A stretch of DNA of 64,000 nucleotides from Chryseobacterium sp. S0630. GTDB taxonomy: Bacteria; Bacteroidota; Bacteroidia; Flavobacteriales; Weeksellaceae. Every line of letters begins with the position of its first letter. The stretch's first letter is position 1. The translations under genes were made by a program, and so were the position numbers. This document shows, piece after piece, positions 59,531-64,000 of the stretch. Under the pieces are notes generated by a model. It was not told the DNA's origin. It worked only from the letters and a program-made list of their open reading frames with translations, and searched no databases. The DNA is taken from positions 89,806 to 153,805 of the forward strand of contig NZ_JAMZGF010000005.1 in NCBI RefSeq assembly GCF_024158915.1. The letters run 5' to 3'.

Positions 59531-60409
59531 TTAGTTTAAGTTTTTAGTTTTTCTGGCTTTTATTAATCCATTTGCAATGATTGCCAGTATCATAACACCT
59601 GAAGCGACATAAAATATAGGGCTCATATGTTCTGATTCCCCAAAGATAAAAAAAGCTAGTATAATTCCGTAGACCGGTTCTAAATTAACTGTTAAAATTA
59701 AAGTAAAAGGTGATATATATTTCATTAAATTCACCGATTCCAGCATTGGAAAAGCAGTGAAAACACTGGCTAACAAGCATATTAACGCCAGATCTCTGTA
59801 GTTTATTTCATTCATCTGAAAAATTTGCCCTGAAAACAAATAAAATAACATTAAAATGAACCAACCACAGAAAATTTCATAAAAAATAATGTTCCCCGAA
59901 CTTGTTTTCCCAAACATCTTACCATTAAAAACAGAAAAAATAGTTCCGAATATAGCACACAAAATTCCATAAATAATACCTTCTTTAAAATGAAATTCTG
60001 TCTTAAAGATCAATAGTATACAGGCCACAATAACAGTTCCCATGATTACTTCAGATGCATCAATTTTCCTCTTGAAAATAATCGGCTCCAAAATTGAGGC
60101 GAAAAGTGTAGATAAAGAAAGACAGCTTAGCGCAATAGAAACATTGGAAACTTTAATAGAGTAAAAAAAGCAGTACCAATGGAGTGCCATCGCAAAACCT
60201 ATTGCTGCCAGTTGAAAAAATATTTTTTTGGAAACCTTTATGCTCTCCTTTTTAAAAATCCTGATGAATATGCAAAGAAAAATAGAGGCAAACAACATTC
60301 TGTAAAAAACCAGAATCTGTGCATTGGCCTGAATCAATTTTCCCAGAATTGCAGTGAACCCCCATAAAAAAACTATTAAATGCAACCTGAAAAGTGCCAA
60401 TTTATGCAT
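59531..60409 (-). CDS. EamA/DMT-family transporter
   Basis: A 292-residue inner-membrane protein with about 10 transmembrane helices in two EamA repeats. FLWGFTAILGKLI and VFYRMLFASIF open the first repeat; FEIFCGWFILM-type and YISPFTLILTVNLEPVYGIILAFF (the EP motif) belong to the second. Substrate unknown: amino acids or nucleotides are exported by relatives. A minus-strand -7 box TAAATTTG lies at 60437-60444. Confidence 0.9.
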   Translation of the reverse strand: MHKLALFRLHLIVFLWGFTAILGKLIQANAQILVFYRMLFASIFLCIFIRIFKKESIKVSKKIFFQLAAIGFAMALHWYCFFYSIKVSNVSIALSCLSLSTLFASILEPIIFKRKIDASEVIMGTVIVACILLIFKTEFHFKEGIIYGILCAIFGTIFSVFNGKMFGKTSSGNIIFYEIFCGWFILMLFYLFSGQIFQMNEINYRDLALICLLASVFTAFPMLESVNLMKYISPFTLILTVNLEPVYGIILAFFIFGESEHMSPIFYVASGVMILAIIANGLIKARKTKNLN

Positions 60410-60436
60410 AACCTATCCCCTTTTTATTTTAACGTG

Positions 60437-60444
60437 CAAATTTA
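60437..60444 (-). promoter_or_regulatory. -7 box of the EamA gene (TAAATTTG)
   Basis: TAAATTTG on the minus strand, 27 bases before ATG 60409; it may drive the three-gene run EamA-PorV-57681. Confidence 0.5.
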
Positions 60445-60580
60445 CAAATACGCTTTTATAAATCTTGTAAAAAAATATAAATTTACAGTAATAAAAAGAT
60501 AATAAATAAAGTTTTTTATAGCTTTACTCTTAATTCAGAACACTTTCTATTAATTTAATAAAAAGATCAGTCAACTAATT

Positions 60581-61102
60581 ATGATATTAAGTCCGAGCAT
60601 TGAAATCAAAACAAAACATCTTACTTTAAGTCCTGTTGAAGACTTACACATCGATGATATTTTGGAACATTTTACCAATGAGGTGACCAGATACATGCCT
60701 TTTAACCCGCAAGGGAATAGACAGGATATAATCAACTTTGTTGACGAATCAAAAAGAACTTTGTCACAAAATACAGATCTGGTGATGGTGGCTCTGGATT
60801 CCGATAAAGGTTTTGTGGGCTGTTGCGGCATTCATAATATAACAGAGGAATCTGTTGAGCTTGGATTATGGTTAAAAAAGAACTCTCAAGGAAAAGGATT
60901 AGGAACCGAAATCATAACAACTCTTATTGAATTCCTGGAAAATAATTTTACTTTTAACTATATTTTATATCCTGTGGATGAAGAAAATATAGCCAGCAAA
61001 AAAATTCCGGAAAAACTTGGCTTCATTCCTGTAAAAAAATACAAAAAATATAAAAATGATACCACCGATCTCAATATTGTAGAATATAGAAAATATTACT
61101 AG
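60581..61102 (+). CDS. GNAT family N-acetyltransferase (RimJ/RimL-like)
   Basis: A 173-residue acetyltransferase. IKTKHLTLSPVEDLHIDDILEHF is the typical opening of the RimJ/RimL group; SVELGLWLKKNSQGKGLGTEIITTLIEFL contains the acetyl-CoA motif QGKGLG, and DEENIASKKIPEKLGF the C-terminal signature. Substrate unknown. Plus strand, divergent from the EamA gene. Confidence 0.9.
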   Translation: MILSPSIEIKTKHLTLSPVEDLHIDDILEHFTNEVTRYMPFNPQGNRQDIINFVDESKRTLSQNTDLVMVALDSDKGFVGCCGIHNITEESVELGLWLKKNSQGKGLGTEIITTLIEFLENNFTFNYILYPVDEENIASKKIPEKLGFIPVKKYKKYKNDTTDLNIVEYRKYY

Positions 61103-61119
61103 CGTTTACAATTTGATCA

Positions 61120-61230
61120 TAAAAAAACCCTGAAAATGTGTTAAACTTTCAGGGCCTTCAAATAATAAACTATTAAAAAAATAAACTAGGAACAGAGTAA
61201 TTTTCAGAGGTTATCACCCTCCATTACTCT
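61120..61230 (-). ncRNA. candidate small RNA
   Basis: On the minus strand a 5' stem-loop (AGAGTAAT with ATTACTCT, 61223-61230 and 61194-61201, inner GAGG/CCTC pair) is followed by a linker and an intrinsic terminator, CCCTGAAA/TTTCAGGG (61128-61135, 61147-61154) with a run of seven T (61121-61127). The U-tract is only on the minus strand. A -7-like TAACTTTA (61235-61242) would start the transcript at about 61230, the base of the stem. No minus-strand gene explains it. Confidence 0.45.
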
Positions 61231-61385
61231 TATGTAAAGTTAGAAAAAATATAAATTATTTGAAAATATTTTTTAGTTAAAAATTTCACAAATTACTAAA
61301 AACCAAATAATTAAACATCTGTTTTACTTCCAATTCGTATTCCTCATAAAAATAGTATCTTTAAGCGTAAAAAATTGAAAATTTT

Positions 61386-63014
61386 ATGGACATCGAATTC
61401 AATAAACGAGAAGATCAGAACAGATTAAAATTATCTGAAATAAATCGCTTACTCACTGAAATCAAAAAAGGAGGTGGTGAGAAGAGGCTTCAAAAGCTTC
61501 GTGATGAAGGAAAAATGACAGCAAGAGAAAGAATAGATTATCTTCTCGATAAAAATTCAGATTCCATAGAAGTGGGTGCATTTGCAGGATATGAAATGTA
61601 TCAAGAGCACGGAGGATGTCCTAGTGGAGGTGTAGTGGTTGTTATTGGCTACGTTTCCGGAAGACAATGTATTGTAGTTGCTAATGATGCCTCTGTAAAA
61701 GCTGGTGCATGGTTCCCTATCACAGGAAAGAAAAACCTGAGAGCACAGGAAATTGCTATGGAAAACAAACTTCCTATTATTTATCTGGTAGACTCTGCAG
61801 GTGTTTACCTTCCTATGCAGGATGAGATCTTCCCTGATAAAGAACATTTTGGACGAATTTTCAGAAATAATGCTAAAATGAGTTCTATGGGAATCATCCA
61901 GATCTCTGCCGTTATGGGGAGCTGTGTAGCTGGAGGAGCTTATCTTCCTATTATGAGCGACGAGGCGATGATTGTGGATAAAACAGGTTCTATTTTCCTT
62001 GCCGGAAGCTATCTTGTAAAAGCAGCTATCGGAGAAAGTATCGATAACGAAACATTAGGTGGAGCGACCACTCACTGCTCTATTTCAGGTGTAACAGATT
62101 ATAAAGCTAAAGATGATAAAGATGCTTTGAATAGAATCAAAAACATCATGAAATCTATTGGAACTACTGAAAAAGCAGGCTTTGACAGAATAGAGAGTTT
62201 TCCACCAAAAGAAAACCCGGAAAATATTTTCGGAATTATGCCGGTTTCAAGAGCTGAACAATATGATACTTATGAAATTATAAAGTGTATTGTGGATAAC
62301 TCCGAATATGAAGAATACAAGCCAGATTACGGTAAAAGTATTATCTGTGCAACGGCAAGAGTTGATGGCTGGTCTGTAGGAATTGTAGCCAATCAGAGAA
62401 AGCTCGTTAAAAGTGGAAAAGGAGAAATGCAGTTCGGAGGAGTAATCTACTCTGATTCTGCTGATAAAGCAACCCGATTTATTGCCAATTGTAATCAAAG
62501 AAAGATACCTTTAATCTTCTTACAGGATGTTACCGGATTTATGGTTGGTTCCAAGTCAGAACATGGCGGAATTATCAAAGATGGAGCTAAAATGGTAAAT
62601 GCAGTTTCCAATTCTGTTGTTCCTAAGTTCACTATTATTACGGGTAACTCTTATGGAGCAGGTAATTATGCAATGTGTGGAAAAGCTTATGATCCAAGAT
62701 TAATTGTTGCATGGCCTTGGGCTGACTTAGCAGTAATGGGAGGAGCACAAGCCGCAAAAGTATTGGCTCAGATTCAGGAATCAACATTGAAAAAACAAGG
62801 AAAAGAAATTTCGGAAGAAGAGCACAACGAAATTCTGGATACGATTTCTAAAAAATATCAGAAACAAACTGAATCTACTTATGCAGCTGCAAGATTATGG
62901 ACAGATGCCATCATTAATCCTGCAGATACCAGAAAATGGATTTCTATGGGAATTGAAGCTGCTAATAATGCTCCTATCACTGAGAAATTCAACTTAGGTG
63001 TAATACAGGTATGA
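61386..63014 (+). CDS. acyl-CoA carboxylase, carboxyltransferase (beta) subunit
   Basis: A 542-residue carboxyltransferase of the propionyl/methylcrotonyl-CoA carboxylase type. RDEGKMTARERIDYLLD opens it; CPSGGVVVVIGYVSGR, LPIIYLVDSAGVYLPMQDEIFPD and GNSYGAGNYAMCGKAYDPR form the two acyl-CoA and biotin-binding lobes. The D-S-A-G-V-Y-L-P-M-Q segment is typical of the methylcrotonyl- or related class. No biotin carboxylase gene lies in the window. The 283-base gap upstream holds only the sRNA candidate and an AT-rich leader. Confidence 0.93.
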   Translation: MDIEFNKREDQNRLKLSEINRLLTEIKKGGGEKRLQKLRDEGKMTARERIDYLLDKNSDSIEVGAFAGYEMYQEHGGCPSGGVVVVIGYVSGRQCIVVANDASVKAGAWFPITGKKNLRAQEIAMENKLPIIYLVDSAGVYLPMQDEIFPDKEHFGRIFRNNAKMSSMGIIQISAVMGSCVAGGAYLPIMSDEAMIVDKTGSIFLAGSYLVKAAIGESIDNETLGGATTHCSISGVTDYKAKDDKDALNRIKNIMKSIGTTEKAGFDRIESFPPKENPENIFGIMPVSRAEQYDTYEIIKCIVDNSEYEEYKPDYGKSIICATARVDGWSVGIVANQRKLVKSGKGEMQFGGVIYSDSADKATRFIANCNQRKIPLIFLQDVTGFMVGSKSEHGGIIKDGAKMVNAVSNSVVPKFTIITGNSYGAGNYAMCGKAYDPRLIVAWPWADLAVMGGAQAAKVLAQIQESTLKKQGKEISEEEHNEILDTISKKYQKQTESTYAAARLWTDAIINPADTRKWISMGIEAANNAPITEKFNLGVIQV

Positions 63015-63038
63015 TAATTCCTAAATAAGAAAATAAAC

Positions 63039-63065
63039 GCGGCTATCTCAGTTTGAGATAGCCGC
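63039..63065. terminator. bidirectional intrinsic terminator
   Basis: GCGGCTATCTCA (63039-63050) and TGAGATAGCCGC (63054-63065), a 12-bp perfect stem with GTT loop, between the carboxylase gene and the minus-strand peptide gene. Confidence 0.8.
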
Positions 63066-63096
63066 ATTCTTATTATTTAAAAGCCTTAATTATAAT

Positions 63097-63294
63097 TTAA
63101 GACAGATATTCTTCTTTACAAAATTCGACAGGACTTCCAAGTCTGATGCAGCATTGATACTTAGTCATGCAAATTCCATTTGGCCAGCCTGGAGGATAGC
63201 ACATTCCAAATGCAGGATCATCAGGACATGTAGGTCCTCCGCTTCCTTTTAATGATTTTAAACTCTCTCTTGAAATCTTCACTAGATTTTTCAT
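63097..63294 (-). CDS. bacteriocin-like double-glycine peptide precursor
   Basis: A 65-residue peptide. The leader MKNLVKISRESLKSLKGSGG matches the leader type of many Chryseobacterium bacteriocin-like peptides (double Gly at 19-20, hydrophobic positions L4, I7, L12, L15). The core is rich in Cys and Pro, with six cysteines at 23, 32, 42, 48, 49 and 59. No transporter, peptidase or modification enzyme is next to it; it lies between the carboxylase gene and the rRNA operon. Cleavage by a C39-type transporter encoded elsewhere is inferred. Confidence 0.75.
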   Translation of the reverse strand: MKNLVKISRESLKSLKGSGGPTCPDDPAFGMCYPPGWPNGICMTKYQCCIRLGSPVEFCKEEYLS

Positions 63295-63467
63295 AGTTAT
63301 TTTAGTTTTAGTTATTTCCTACTCTATTTAAGCTTTTCGGATAACGCTTTACTAAAATATCAATTTTTCCACACATAGTGAAATTTAATTCATGATATTG
63401 ACTATATGCAATTTATTTTTCCCATTCTACATTATAGATTGAATGAATAAGCCATTATTTCAGCTGT

Positions 63468-63650
63468 GTCATTCCGTAAGAATCAAGGTTCATGTATGAG
63501 AGGTTTAAAGGATGTAAGATGACAAGAAAATGTCTAAGTTTTTTAGCAGTTAGTATCAGCAGTGTCATGCTGAGCGGAGTCGAAGCATCTTAAATATTTT
63601 TGTTATTCTAATTCTACCGAAGAACTTTATTTAGACTCCTACGGAGTGAC
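63468..63650. repeat. degenerate GTCATTC-type repeats
   Basis: GTCATTCCGTAAGAATC (63468-63484), GTCATGCTGAGCGGAGTCG (63564-63582) and the palindrome ACTCC-TAC-GGAGT (63635-63647) are degenerate relatives of the palindromic element at 45286-45445. Confidence 0.55.
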
Positions 63651-63721
63651 AGACTGGGTTGGAATAAAGAATAGTATTGAAGGTAAAGACCCATTGTTGG
63701 ATAAAGAATGGAAAAACAGAG

Positions 63722-63777
63722 GGCTGGAAGCATGAAGCTTGAAGCTGGAGGAAGGAAGATAAAGGAGATATGAGCTA
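63722..63777 (+). repeat. period-7 array (RGCTGGA unit), eight units
   Basis: GGCTGGA, AGCATGA, AGCTTGA, AGCTGGA, GGAAGGA, AGATAAA, GGAGATA, TGAGCTA in unbroken 7-base register. Confidence 0.75.
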
Positions 63778-63799
63778 GGTAGTTTATTACGTCGCATCT

Positions 63800-63857
63800 A
63801 TTACTAATTACTAATTACTCATTACTCATTGCCTATTACTCATTGCTCATTACTTAT
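63800..63857 (+). repeat. period-7 array (ATTACTN unit), eight units
   Basis: ATTACTA twice, ATTACTC twice, ATTGCCT, ATTACTC, ATTGCTC, ATTACTT, then AT. Bases 63835-63857 are identical to the right flank of the four-helix-bundle gene (24566-24588). Confidence 0.9.
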
Positions 63858-63904
63858 GTCTCTGTTGGGTTTTGGGGCTGTGTTGTTGGTGTATGTATAT
63901 AACA

Positions 63905-63937
63905 AAAAAACCTTTATCGTAAAGATAAAGGTTTTTT
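63905..63937 (-). terminator. terminator of the rRNA operon
   Basis: CCTTTATC (63911-63918) and GATAAAGG (63924-63931), flanked by A6 and T6, 16 bases after the 5S 3' end on the minus strand. Confidence 0.85.
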
Positions 63938-63952
63938 AAAAATAAAATAAAA

Positions 63953-64000
63953 ACTGGCGGCGGCCTACTCTCCCGCGTTAGCAGTACCATCGGCGCTGGT
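63953..64000 (-). rRNA. rrf: 5S ribosomal RNA, 3' end (partial)
   Basis: On the minus strand the sequence reads GCGCCGATGGTACTGC, then GCGGGAGAGTAGGCCGCCGC, the conserved 3' half of 5S rRNA. The gene continues beyond the window edge. Confidence 0.93.

Larger units (their letters stand above)
63295..63952. other. gene-free repeat-rich gap next to the rRNA operon
   Basis: About 660 bases with no gene. It contains GTCATTC-type segments (63468-63650), two abutting period-7 arrays (63722 and 63800) and the 5S terminator. Confidence 0.7.

Noticed and set aside
61190..61235. preQ1-I riboswitch resemblance (AGAGG ... ACCCTC)
   Set aside because: The loop is far too short and the A-rich tail needed for the pseudoknot is missing downstream; the neighbouring gene is not related to queuosine.
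63800..63857. CRISPR-like array
   Set aside because: Units are only 7 bases, vary in sequence, have no spacers, and no cas genes are present.
1..64000. tRNA genes and insertion sequences
   Set aside because: I looked for T-arm sequences (GTTCGAATC type) and for transposase motifs and saw none; a dedicated search would be needed to exclude them.

Overview
The window is AT-rich chromosomal DNA from a member of the Flavobacteriia, most likely Chryseobacterium or a close relative (Weeksellaceae). This rests on PorP/SprF-like and PorV-like type IX secretion proteins, many Bacteroidetes-type lipoproteins, DUF5606 and DUF3822 proteins, and -7 promoter boxes of the Bacteroidetes form TAnnTTTG upstream of many genes. 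I see no phage, insertion sequence, CRISPR array or tRNA. The right edge runs into the 3' end of a 5S rRNA gene on the minus strand, so an rRNA operon lies just outside.

Layout. 0-7.4 kb: a large phosphoesterase/barrel surface protein, secreted and lipoprotein genes, mazG. 7.6-9.3 kb: ruvX-def-DUF5606 operon (minus). 9.4-17 kb: sixA, a lipoprotein archaemetzincin, a serine hydrolase, a phosphodiesterase, an Smr protein, a DUF3822 protein, rsmD, and a divergent HxlR regulator/nitroreductase pair with a long inverted repeat between them. 17-22.5 kb (minus): murI, hemW, a porP-like gene, rluD and a PASTA protein. 22.6-25.2 kb: ddl, coaD, a four-helix-bundle gene and a TRIC-type channel gene. 25.5-31.3 kb: folA, a LemA/TPM operon and a KefF/KefC-like pair. 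31.3-36.5 kb: a DUF2807 lipoprotein, an M3 peptidase, a YchJ-like protein, SlyD, a VF530-like protein and a small basic protein. 36.7-45.3 kb: sbcDC, a LytS/LytTR two-component system, an intradiol dioxygenase and a pirin-like protein. 45.4-57.3 kb: an LLM oxidoreductase, a DPP-IV-like peptidase, YceI, a DODA-type dioxygenase, a subtilase, hutH and uvrC. 57.7-63.3 kb: a PorV-like protein, an EamA transporter, an acyl-CoA carboxylase and an orphan cysteine-rich double-glycine peptide.

Most genes are ordinary core functions. The unusual signal is between them. Many intergenic gaps hold degenerate tandem arrays with a strict 7-base period but different unit sequences, some in inverted pairs. One pair brackets a stand-alone four-helix-bundle (S23/IVP-type) gene whose start codon lies inside the array, and 23 bases of that array recur exactly beside the rRNA operon. 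Other notable items are a probable orphan small RNA on the minus strand at 61.1-61.2 kb, the orphan bacteriocin-like peptide at 63.1 kb, a possible kinase-like domain between the phosphoesterase and barrel of the first gene, and a subtilase that seems to lack the oxyanion-hole Asn. Several palindromic elements (25.3, 45.3, 46.6 kb) and dispersed repeat families (10.8/35.2 kb, 26.2/49.2 kb) fill the remaining gaps.
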